DNA of 21,010 nt, from assembly GCA_964544115.1 (NCBI GenBank), contig CAZJBP010000056.1:1-21010 (forward strand). Reading direction: 5' to 3'. This document shows, piece by piece, positions 1-7,576 of this stretch (position 1 is its first letter; each line of letters starts with the position of its first letter). The stretch is from CAZJBP01 sp964544115 (GTDB lineage: Bacteria > Verrucomicrobiota > Kiritimatiellia > UBA8416 > JADHWI01). Position numbers and translations under genes: made by a program. The notes below the pieces were generated by a model. That model saw nothing but the letters and a program-made list of their open reading frames with translations. It did not search any database and was not told the DNA's origin.

Positions 1-2
1 AC

Positions 3-1439
3 TGGAGCCAATCCTATTCCTCCTGGGATCAGATCCCCATCCCATGGGAGCAGAAGCACAATCCGGGCCTGGTGCTTGAATTCAGGCGCTTCGTCACCGC
101 CAGCAACCGCCGTTTCCAGAAACTACAGGCGGACATTCTGCGGGCCAACGTCAGCCCGGGAACTTGGATCACCCATAACTTCATGGGATGGTTCGACGGG
201 CTGGATCACTACGAAATGAACGAGGATCTGGATCTGTCCTCGTGGGACTGGTACATCGGCACAGGGCACAACGATCCGCTCTCCACCGGCGCCATCCACG
301 ACCTGACCCGCGGCTTCAAGCGCCGGAACTTCTGGATCATGGAAACGCAGCCGGGCTCGGTCAACTGGAGCTCCGTCAACAACATGCTCTACAAGGGCGA
401 AGCCCGCGCCATGGCCTGGGAGGCGGTGGGCCACGGCGCCGATGCCATCCTGTACTGGCAGTGGCGTTCGGCGCTGGGTGGCCAGGAGCAGTACCACGGG
501 ACGCTCGTCGATCAGTCCGGTCAGCCGCGCCCCTTCTACGATGAAGTCCGGGAACTGGGCGCCGATTTCAAGACCGCCTCGCCGCTGCTCTCCGGTTCGC
601 AGGTGGTTGCTGAAGTGGCCATGCTCAACGACTACGCCAGCCGCTGGTCGATCAACTACCAGTTGCACAACAGGAACTTCGACTACGTGGCCCATTTCAC
701 GCACTACTATCGCCCGCTGGCGGCCGCCAACGTGACGGTGGACGTAATCTCCGCCGACGAGGCGCTGGATGGATACAAGCTGGTCATCGCGCCAGCCCTG
801 CTCATCTTGAACACAAAGCGGGTAGAACACCTCCGGTCCTTTGTGGAGCGCGGCGGTCACCTGGTGCTGACCCTGCGCACGGGGATGAAGGACGAGACCA
901 ACGCCCTGCTGCCCCTGCGCCAACCCGGCGCGCTGGCGGAGCTGGCTGGGGTCGAGGTGCGGGAGTATTACGCCCTGAACGAGACGGTTCCGGTGGCGGG
1001 AGACGGGTTCAGCGGCACGGCGCACACGTGGGCGGAGATCCTGAGCGTCCTCGACGAACGTCGCACCCGGGTCGTAGCCCGCTACGGCGCGTCGAACGGC
1101 TGGCTGGACGGGCAGCCCGCCGTCACCGTGCACCCGTATGGAAAGGGTCTGGTCACGTTCATCGGTGCGTACCTGGACGATGCATCTCAGAAGTCCATGA
1201 TGGACCGGGTTGCCGCCGCTGCCGATGTGCGGGGGGTGATGGTGACGCCACCGGGCGTCTCGGCCTGCCGACGGGTCAGCCCTTCGGGAGCAGATATTGT
1301 CATCCTCGCCAACCACAGCCGCGCCGCGCAGGCGGTGCGCGTGCCCTGGGCCGCGCGTGAACATCTGCGCGGCCAGGAAGTCTCCGGCGAGATTGAACTC
1401 GAACCCTTTGGCGTCGCTCTATTGACGAAGGTCAGTTAG
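3..1439 (+). CDS. GH42 beta-galactosidase-like protein, 3' part (5' end outside window)
   Basis: The reading frame is open from the left edge (first full codon at 3), so the gene is partial. The GTG at 72 is internal, because the in-frame peptide before it (WSQSYSSWDQIPIP) is already typical GH42 sequence. GH42 enzymes hydrolyse terminal beta-galactosides with retention, usually as trimers. The Glu in METQPGSVNW (codon 342-344) matches the family nucleophile; the acid/base Glu would lie off the window. After the barrel, from about 604, comes the Rossmann-like trimerisation domain (VAEVAMLNDYASRW, then LVIAPALLILNTKRVEHLRSF). A short beta C-terminal domain ends in EIELEPFGVALLTKVS. A signal peptide cannot be judged. 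The next gene starts 12 bp downstream, suggesting an operon. GH42 membership is firm; galactose specificity is only the family default, since some members act on alpha-L-arabinosides or fucosides. Confidence 0.9.
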   Translation, partial: WSQSYSSWDQIPIPWEQKHNPGLVLEFRRFVTASNRRFQKLQADILRANVSPGTWITHNFMGWFDGLDHYEMNEDLDLSSWDWYIGTGHNDPLSTGAIHDLTRGFKRRNFWIMETQPGSVNWSSVNNMLYKGEARAMAWEAVGHGADAILYWQWRSALGGQEQYHGTLVDQSGQPRPFYDEVRELGADFKTASPLLSGSQVVAEVAMLNDYASRWSINYQLHNRNFDYVAHFTHYYRPLAAANVTVDVISADEALDGYKLVIAPALLILNTKRVEHLRSFVERGGHLVLTLRTGMKDETNALLPLRQPGALAELAGVEVREYYALNETVPVAGDGFSGTAHTWAEILSVLDERRTRVVARYGASNGWLDGQPAVTVHPYGKGLVTFIGAYLDDASQKSMMDRVAAAADVRGVMVTPPGVSACRRVSPSGADIVILANHSRAAQAVRVPWAAREHLRGQEVSGEIELEPFGVALLTKVS

Positions 1440-1441
1440 CT

Positions 1442-1446
1442 GGAGG
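1442..1446 (+). promoter_or_regulatory. Ribosome binding site for the URO-D-like gene
   Basis: GGAGG lies 5 nt before the ATG at 1452 and directly after the TAG of the GH42 gene. It fixes the start of the downstream gene and supports co-translation. Confidence 0.8.
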
Positions 1447-1451
1447 ACGGA

Positions 1452-2528
1452 ATGTACCTGCGCGACTTGGATATGGATAGGATCGTGGAGCGGTACGAGC
1501 TTACCCTCGCCCGCGAGAATCACGACCGCCCGCTCCTGCACATTACCTGCCCTTCCGGCGTCCACAAGGAAGCGCCGCCCGCACCGGCCGGGATCCGCGA
1601 GCGATACCTGGCCTTCGACTGGCAGGTGGACAATGCCGACGCGTGGATCCAGAGGGCGGCCTATCTCTACGAGGGCTTCCCCAGCATGTGGTGCAACCTC
1701 GGGCCGGACATCCTGACGGCCTACACCGGCAGCGAAATGGAGTTCGCCGACGACACCGTCTGGGCAAAGCACCGCGTCAAGGGCTGGAAGGACGAGCCGC
1801 CGCTCCGATTCCAGCGCGACGGCTTTTACTGGAAGCAGATGGAAGCCTTCATGACGCTGGCCGCCGAACGGGGCGAGGGCAAGTGGGTGGTGGGCTCCGG
1901 GGATCTGCATACCAATGGCGACGCGCTCTCCGCCCTGCGTGGCCCGCAGAACCTGCTGCTCGACCTCTACGATTGTCCGGATGAAGTCCACAAGCGGCTC
2001 GCCGAGATGCACCAGGTCTTTCTGGACGCCCTTGACGCGCACTTCAAGGTCATCAACCCCGGTTCAGCGGGCCTCGTCTCGAGCTGGCTCTCCGCCGCCT
2101 GCCGGGGCCGCTACGCGACCATCCAGAACGACTTCTGCTACATGCTCAGTCCCGCGATGTTCGACGAGTTCTTCAAAGACTACGTGGAAAAGGAATCGGC
2201 CGCGCTGGACTGGTCCATCTACCATCTCGACGGGCCGGGAGCGATCCCTCACACGGAGTCCATCTGCGCCGCCCCGCACCTGCACGCCATTCAGTGGGTG
2301 CCGGGCCCCGGCGGCCCCGGCTATCTCACGCAGAGCGACTACATGGACCTCCTGAAGAAGATCCAGCGGCTGGGCAAGGGGCTCTGGCTCTACGGCTCAC
2401 CCGAAACGTGTCTCACGATGGCCCGTGAGTTGCGCCCCGAGGGCTGCATGTATAACTGCTGGCTCGACACGAAGGAAGACGCCGAGTCCTGGGCGAAGGA
2501 AATGATCCGCGCCAGCGGGAGCAGGTGA
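1452..2528 (+). CDS. Uroporphyrinogen decarboxylase (URO-D) superfamily protein, not HemE
   Basis: This 358-aa protein has the length and general pattern of the URO-D fold, which covers HemE, MtaA/MtbA-type corrinoid methyltransferases and many unassigned members. LSPAMFDEFFKDYVEKE resembles the conserved helix seen across the superfamily. The HemE signature with MRQAGR is absent from the N-terminus, so a haem-pathway role is unlikely. Residues that could bind metal are H258-L-D260 (YHLDGPGA), at the place where MtaA-type enzymes carry H-x-C, and C332 and C336 (GCMYNCW). This assignment is made by eye. No signal peptide is present. The gene lies 12 bp after GH42 with a good ribosome binding site, so it is probably cotranscribed. 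Such proteins occur beside glycosidases in PVC bacteria, but I know no established function. A corrinoid-dependent demethylase of methylated sugars is a speculative possibility. Fold confidence is good; function is unknown. Confidence 0.75.
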   Translation: MYLRDLDMDRIVERYELTLARENHDRPLLHITCPSGVHKEAPPAPAGIRERYLAFDWQVDNADAWIQRAAYLYEGFPSMWCNLGPDILTAYTGSEMEFADDTVWAKHRVKGWKDEPPLRFQRDGFYWKQMEAFMTLAAERGEGKWVVGSGDLHTNGDALSALRGPQNLLLDLYDCPDEVHKRLAEMHQVFLDALDAHFKVINPGSAGLVSSWLSAACRGRYATIQNDFCYMLSPAMFDEFFKDYVEKESAALDWSIYHLDGPGAIPHTESICAAPHLHAIQWVPGPGGPGYLTQSDYMDLLKKIQRLGKGLWLYGSPETCLTMARELRPEGCMYNCWLDTKEDAESWAKEMIRASGSR

Positions 2529-2557
2529 CGTCGGGCACGTGCTCCGCCCGACGTCAC
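2525..2557. terminator. Bidirectional hairpin between convergent genes
   Basis: A perfect 12-bp stem (2525-2536 with 2546-2557) encloses a 9-nt loop. The left arm holds the TGA of the plus-strand URO-D-like gene. The right arm holds the complement of the TGA of the minus-strand GH63 gene. The stem is GC-rich but has no clear T-tract on either side, so it may be a weak or factor-assisted terminator, or a 3'-end stabiliser. The position at a convergent junction supports the call. Confidence 0.65.
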
Positions 2558-4389
2558 TCGTTGAGCGGGGCTTCAGGCGCCGGGTAGTGGCCGTCCTCCA
2601 TCAGGGCAATGGTTCCGAGCAAGCCGCCCCAGTAGTAGAAGGAGTCGCCCCCGGTCTTGCCCTGCGCCACCGCGTTGTCGCCGGTCTCGGCGTTGTAGTT
2701 CTCAAGCACATGGCCGTGGGCGCTCCAGTTCTTGAGGAGCAGCGCTTGAGACCTTTCGGCAAGGTTCCGCCGTGCGTGCGGCAGGTCATAGCGGCGCAGA
2801 CTGATGTAGGTGAGGAAGTTCATCGGCCCCCAGATCCGGCCGCGCCAGTAGCTCTGCTCCGGATAGGCCGGATCGTTGCGGGCAATGGAGGGCAACACCC
2901 ACTCGCCCCAGAACTCCGCGGGGTTGTAGAAGTGGTCGCAAACCATGCGCCCCGCCTGATCGGGCGTAGCCGCCCGCGCCAGCAGGGCATAGAAATTCGT
3001 CGGGGAAATGCGGCGGCTCAATTCGCCGGTGTCCACGCGCTTGTTGAGGAACAGGCCGAACGCTTCATCCCACAGCTCTGCCGACATGGCTGAGCGCACG
3101 GTCTCGGCGCGCTGGCGGAGCTCGACGGCATCGGCGGGGATGCCCAGCACGCCGGCGATGTCGGCGAGCGCTTCGCAGTCGGCAACGTAGAGCCCGTTAA
3201 GGCCCACGTCCCACATCTGGAGCACGTGCCGGTCACTGTCAAATGGCACGTTGTCGTACATCGGCGAGTTGTCCAGCCCCGACTCGTAAGAGGCGCCGTC
3301 CCGTTGGTTGACGCCGGCCTTTTCCATTTGGGCATCAAGGACCGGTTCATAGGGCGTGGTCCCCCAGGACAGCAGGTCGCCGCGGTTCCTACGCGCCTTC
3401 CACCACCACCGGTTCCATTTCAACAGGTTTGGATAGACCTCCTCCAGGAACCACCTGACCCGATGGGCGCGGTAGATTTCGCGGCACACCCATGCGCCGA
3501 CCGGCGGCTCGGAACGGTCACGCGTGGAAAAGCCGTTGGCTTGCACGAAATTGGGAATCATGCCGTCCGGCGTGATCTCGTGTGTGATGGCGATCGCGTT
3601 GGCCATCGCCAGATCCGGACAGTCCACGGCGAACATGTACGCGGCGAAGTACGTGTCCCACTCAAACAGGACCCAGCCATGGCCGCAGCACCAGGTGCGT
3701 GCCACAGGTGTGATCACGCGGTTCTTGACCGGGTCAAAGATCGTATTCCATGCGAGGGAGGCACGGGCGGCGCGATACACTTCAGCCAGTTCCCCGTACG
3801 TGGCGACGCGCTCTTCCTCAACCTTGCGGGCGCGGGCCAGAATGGCTTCGATGGCAGGCACGTCACGCGCCTGGCCTGTGCTTAGCCCCACGGGGGCGTC
3901 GAGGGGCAATGACAGATAGGGGGACATCGACCACGTGCTTCCCGCCGGGACCGAGGCCGTTGTGGCGAAGAGATCGACGCGCCGCCCGGCGGATGTGCCG
4001 CGCATGATGTCGCCGTCCTGCCTCCAATATCCGGGACGGTTCCACAGGGTGACGCATTCCGCTACGAGCAGGGCCGGGCGCTTCTGCATGGCCAGTGGCG
4101 TGACCAGGGCCACCCAGTCGTCGCCGACCGACGCGGTCTGCACCCGCAGCCGGATATCCTCCCACGTTAGCGTCAGTTCTGTGTAGGCCCCGTCATACGA
4201 GCGCAGCCCGGGAACGACGTCGACCGGCCCCTTCAGGATCTCGCGCAGATGCTGTCCGCCGCGATACTCCTTGATGCCGAGGTTGATCGCCAGCCCCTCC
4301 GGCATGAGCACGTGCGTGAGCATGCTCTTCACGTACCAGGTGTTCCAGCCCCTCAGCAGCCTATCCGTGAGATCGCGGTATTCACTCAT
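2554..4389 (-). CDS. GH63/GH37-type (alpha/alpha)6-barrel glycoside hydrolase
   Basis: This 611-aa protein appears to belong to clan GH-G, the inverting hydrolases that include GH63 glucosidases, mannosylglycerate hydrolase-like enzymes and GH37 trehalases. The N-terminal ~190 residues are beta-rich; the helical barrel follows from about 200 (WCCGHGWVLFEWDTYFAAYM). SGLDNSPMYD places the likely general acid at D373. ENYNAETG places the likely base at E563, which matches the Glu of trehalase EKYD motifs. QSYWRGRIWGPMNFL is a further conserved GH63-type barrel motif. No signal peptide is seen, so it is probably cytoplasmic. Its ATG overlaps the end of the GH78 gene by 8 bp (ATGAGTGA) and has AGGAGG 4 nt upstream, so translation is probably coupled. 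It is the last gene of the minus-strand operon. The substrate is an alpha-linked sugar that I cannot name. Confidence 0.85.
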   Translation of the reverse strand: MSEYRDLTDRLLRGWNTWYVKSMLTHVLMPEGLAINLGIKEYRGGQHLREILKGPVDVVPGLRSYDGAYTELTLTWEDIRLRVQTASVGDDWVALVTPLAMQKRPALLVAECVTLWNRPGYWRQDGDIMRGTSAGRRVDLFATTASVPAGSTWSMSPYLSLPLDAPVGLSTGQARDVPAIEAILARARKVEEERVATYGELAEVYRAARASLAWNTIFDPVKNRVITPVARTWCCGHGWVLFEWDTYFAAYMFAVDCPDLAMANAIAITHEITPDGMIPNFVQANGFSTRDRSEPPVGAWVCREIYRAHRVRWFLEEVYPNLLKWNRWWWKARRNRGDLLSWGTTPYEPVLDAQMEKAGVNQRDGASYESGLDNSPMYDNVPFDSDRHVLQMWDVGLNGLYVADCEALADIAGVLGIPADAVELRQRAETVRSAMSAELWDEAFGLFLNKRVDTGELSRRISPTNFYALLARAATPDQAGRMVCDHFYNPAEFWGEWVLPSIARNDPAYPEQSYWRGRIWGPMNFLTYISLRRYDLPHARRNLAERSQALLLKNWSAHGHVLENYNAETGDNAVAQGKTGGDSFYYWGGLLGTIALMEDGHYPAPEAPLNE

Positions 4390-7300
4390 GATTCCTCCTC
4401 ATTGGCACTGTGAACGTGTACCGGCCGCTTCCGACAGTGAACATGGCTTCGCCTGTCCCGCCGGCCAGAGCTGTGACGGCCTCGGCATCGGCGGGCTTTT
4501 CCCCATCGATCAGGACCCGTTCTTTGTCGCTCGTGGGCACGATCACGGTGGCGGAAGTGTTTGGGGGCACCTCGACGGTGAGCGAGAGCTCATTTGCCGA
4601 CCGGTGCCATTCGCTGCGGATCGTGCCGCGAACGGATGCGTGGTGGGCCTTGACCCAGGTCAGATCACCGACGGGATGTGGCCGGATGACGAAGCGGCCG
4701 TCGCCGCAGGCGGCATCATCCAGGTCAATGCCGGCGAGCCATTTGTAGAACCAGGCGCTGATGTCCCCGAACATGACGTGGTTCAGGGACGAGGTGCCCT
4801 TCCAGTCCTCCCACAGCGTGGTGGCGCCCTGCCGGATCCAGTATCCCCAACCCGGCAACGTGGTTTGGGTGGCGATTCGATACGCCACGTCCGTGCGTCC
4901 GCCTTCGGAAAGGGCGCGCAGGACGAACTTGGCTCCCAGCACTCCCACGTCCAGGTGGTAGTCGCGCTTTTCGACGGCCCGCACCAGGGCACTGAGCACG
5001 CCTGCGCGATGCTCGGGTGGCACCAGCCCGAAGTGCAGGGGACAGGCCAGGGAGCATTGGCTGCCATTGCCGTAGGAGTGGGCCGTGGGGTCGAAGAATC
5101 GCGCGTGGAATGCCCGGCGTATGGCGTCGGCCCGCTCTGAGTACGCCTCGGCATCCTCCGTCTTACCCAGGATCCGGGCGGCCTGCGCCAGAATGCGGTG
5201 ATCGAGGTAATAGTAGGCCGTTGTCGTCAGATCGGTCGGCGTGTCGGTTTCGTAGGGCGCCCAATCGCCCAGGCTGTAGGGCGGCATGATCTGATCCCGC
5301 GCCTGGGCGGACAGGTAGTCGAGGTACTTGCGCAACCGGTCGTAGTGCTCCGCCAGGATGCGGCGGTCGGCGAAATAGCGGTACAGGTACCACGCGATCA
5401 GGTGATAGGCGCTGTCCCACGCCGGGTTGCAGCCGCGCCCCCATCCACAGGTCGGGATGATGACGGGAATGCGCCCTTCGTCATCCTGCGAATCGGCCAC
5501 ATCGTCCAGCCACTTGGTGTAGAAGGCGGCGGAATCGAAATTCAACATGCCCTGCTCGGCGGCCAGATGGGCGTCGCCGGTCCATCCGTTCTTCTCGCGC
5601 TGCGGGCAGTCGGTGGGGATGCTCTGCGCGTTGGACAGGTACGCCTGGCAGGTGGCCGCCTGGATCTTGTTCAAGAGTTCATTCGAGCAGGCGAAGCGGC
5701 CCGACGGCGGCATGTCGGTGTGCGTGAAACGGCCCAGGACGTTCTCCGGCGATGGGCGACCGGGAAAGCCGGTCACCTCCACGTATTGGAATCCGTGGTA
5801 GACAAACCGGGACTCCCAGACTTCCTGCCCGCCGCCTTTCAGCACGTAGGTGTCCGTCTGAAAGCGTCGCGGCGGCAGAGCCTTGATCATCAGCCCGTCG
5901 ATCTCCCCTGAGGTCACCCGCCCGTCCGGCCCCAGCCGTTCGGCGTAGCGCATGCGCACTTCTGTGCCCGCGGGCCCGGAGAGCGACAGCTGCACGTGTC
6001 CCGAGAAATTCTGCCCCATGTCACACACGAACACCCCCGGCGAGGGCTCCGTGACCCGCACCGGGGTGAGGCTCCGGGTGATCCGGATCGGCGCACATCG
6101 CTGAGCCTTCAGGATGCCCTGCGGCGCCTCAACCAAGGCGGCGGCGTCCCACAGGGAGTCGTCGTAACCCGGCGCATCCCAGCCGGGCAGCTCCAGGCGC
6201 GCATCGTAGCTCTCGCCGCCGTAGATGCTGTCGAACGTGATCGGGCCGGCGGCGGCCCTCCAAGTCTCGTCCGTCACGATCGCTTCGGTGCGCCCATCCT
6301 CGTACTCGAGGAAGATCTGCGCGATCGCACGGGGTTCGCCGCGCCACCGCGCATGGTCAAACCCCCAAACCGCCATCTGGTGGACGCCGTACCAACCGGT
6401 GCCCAGGATCAGTCCAATGGCATTGTCGCCCGTCCTGACCAGGGCGGTGATGTCGTGCGTGCTGTAGAGCACCCGCTTGTCATACGAGGTGTATCCAGGG
6501 CTCAGCACGGCGTCGCCGGCCTTCTCACCGTTGATCCTCAGCTCGTAGTAGCCGAGGCCGCACACATAGGCACGCGCCCGGCGCAGCGGCGCGCGGGCCG
6601 CGAACTCCCGCCGCAGAAAGGGCGCCGGATGGCACGGGCAATCGACGAACAGCTTGCCCGATGGCCCGGCTTCCCCAGAGGCCAACTCTCTCGCCGTGGG
6701 CCATTCTGAGTCGTCACACTCCGGGGATGCCCAGCCCGATCGCTCCACGTCGCAGGTTCTCCATGATCCGTTGGACACCACTTCCGCCGTCTGGCCGTCC
6801 GCGGTCTCGACGTCGATCCGGCAGATGACGGCGGCCTCGCCGCCTTCACTCCGTGCTGCCAGGCCCAGCACATTGATCCCCTTGTTGAGCAATCCGGTCA
6901 GATCCGCCTGCTTCAGGGCGCTCCTGCAGCCGCACCCGGTGAGGACGGGGCGTCCGTTCAGAAAAAGGTCGCCAGCGTCATCCGCGCTGAAGCTGCAGCG
7001 TGCGGAGACAATCCGGCCGGGAGGTGCGATCAGAGTGGCCCGGAAGAAGCGCATGTTCGCGCCGCCGCCAATCCATCGGCTTTCGGCGAGCATGGAGAGC
7101 GCCGCCTTCTGCGCATCGAACGCCTCGACCCGGCGTCCGATCCACTGTGCGTTCCAGTCCTGTGCGGACAGCAGACCCATCTCCCAGAGGGCGGGGGCGC
7201 TCCACTCGGACGCGCAGTCGTCCCGATCCCAGGCGCGCACCTTCCAGTGGCAAGCGGCGCGGGAAGGCAGCGGCCGTCCCGCGTAAGCCACCTGTGCCGT

Positions 7301-7561
7301 CTCGGACGATTGCACCTTCCCGCTATCCCACAGGCTGCCCCGGTCCTGTGCGAGGTCGGAAGGATCGGAGGCCACCAGAACCTGGTAGGCCGTCTGGCGC
7401 TGATCTCGGGTTGCGGAGTCCAGCAGCCAGCTTAGCCGGGGACGCGGCACGTCGATACCGAGCGGATCGGCCAGATACTCGCAGCGCAGACCGTGGACCA
7501 AAATCGGAGCGTGGGGATCGCCAGGCGTATTGGCCGAAGCATGAACGCACGGTTGACGCAT
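4382..7561 (-). CDS. Alpha-L-rhamnosidase, GH78
   Basis: This 1059-aa inverting exo-alpha-L-rhamnosidase has the usual multi-domain GH78 layout. A Fn3-like domain (about 20-150) opens with LRCEYLADPLGIDVPRPRLSW, typical of family N-termini. Two jelly-roll domains follow, one at about 165-300 with DAGDLFLNGRPV and one at about 305-480 with GLGYYELRINGEKAGD. A beta linker leads to the (alpha/alpha)6 catalytic barrel at about 600-960 and a C-terminal beta-sandwich. DCPQREKNGWTGDAH holds the acidic cluster D651, E656 and D663. GATTLWEDW holds the second catalytic carboxylate, E918. All expected residues are intact. No signal peptide is visible, so it probably acts on imported oligosaccharides. 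It starts 13 bp after the PQQ-propeller gene and overlaps the GH63 gene. The aglycone linkage cannot be inferred. Confidence 0.95.
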   Translation of the reverse strand: MRQPCVHASANTPGDPHAPILVHGLRCEYLADPLGIDVPRPRLSWLLDSATRDQRQTAYQVLVASDPSDLAQDRGSLWDSGKVQSSETAQVAYAGRPLPSRAACHWKVRAWDRDDCASEWSAPALWEMGLLSAQDWNAQWIGRRVEAFDAQKAALSMLAESRWIGGGANMRFFRATLIAPPGRIVSARCSFSADDAGDLFLNGRPVLTGCGCRSALKQADLTGLLNKGINVLGLAARSEGGEAAVICRIDVETADGQTAEVVSNGSWRTCDVERSGWASPECDDSEWPTARELASGEAGPSGKLFVDCPCHPAPFLRREFAARAPLRRARAYVCGLGYYELRINGEKAGDAVLSPGYTSYDKRVLYSTHDITALVRTGDNAIGLILGTGWYGVHQMAVWGFDHARWRGEPRAIAQIFLEYEDGRTEAIVTDETWRAAAGPITFDSIYGGESYDARLELPGWDAPGYDDSLWDAAALVEAPQGILKAQRCAPIRITRSLTPVRVTEPSPGVFVCDMGQNFSGHVQLSLSGPAGTEVRMRYAERLGPDGRVTSGEIDGLMIKALPPRRFQTDTYVLKGGGQEVWESRFVYHGFQYVEVTGFPGRPSPENVLGRFTHTDMPPSGRFACSNELLNKIQAATCQAYLSNAQSIPTDCPQREKNGWTGDAHLAAEQGMLNFDSAAFYTKWLDDVADSQDDEGRIPVIIPTCGWGRGCNPAWDSAYHLIAWYLYRYFADRRILAEHYDRLRKYLDYLSAQARDQIMPPYSLGDWAPYETDTPTDLTTTAYYYLDHRILAQAARILGKTEDAEAYSERADAIRRAFHARFFDPTAHSYGNGSQCSLACPLHFGLVPPEHRAGVLSALVRAVEKRDYHLDVGVLGAKFVLRALSEGGRTDVAYRIATQTTLPGWGYWIRQGATTLWEDWKGTSSLNHVMFGDISAWFYKWLAGIDLDDAACGDGRFVIRPHPVGDLTWVKAHHASVRGTIRSEWHRSANELSLTVEVPPNTSATVIVPTSDKERVLIDGEKPADAEAVTALAGGTGEAMFTVGSGRYTFTVPMRRNHE
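4394..4399 (-). promoter_or_regulatory. Ribosome binding site for the GH63-type gene
   Basis: AGGAGG on the minus strand lies 4 nt before the ATG at 4389, inside the last codons of the upstream GH78 gene. With the 8-bp gene overlap it points to translational coupling. Confidence 0.75.
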
Positions 7562-7570
7562 CTATGGAAG

Positions 7571-7576
7571 CTCCTC
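7571..7576 (-). promoter_or_regulatory. Ribosome binding site for GH78, overlapping the upstream stop
   Basis: GAGGAG on the minus strand lies 9 nt before the GH78 ATG. It overlaps the TGA of the PQQ-propeller gene (TGAGGAG), a compact arrangement that ties the two genes together. Confidence 0.7.

Noticed and set aside
123..1364. Minus-strand open frame of 413 codons
   Set aside because: It is antisense to GH42, whose family motifs are well preserved. The translation is rich in Arg, His and Val without motif.
1452..2528. HemE (haem pathway uroporphyrinogen decarboxylase)
   Set aside because: The N-terminal MRQAGR signature is missing and the context is glycan metabolism. Only the superfamily fold is supported.
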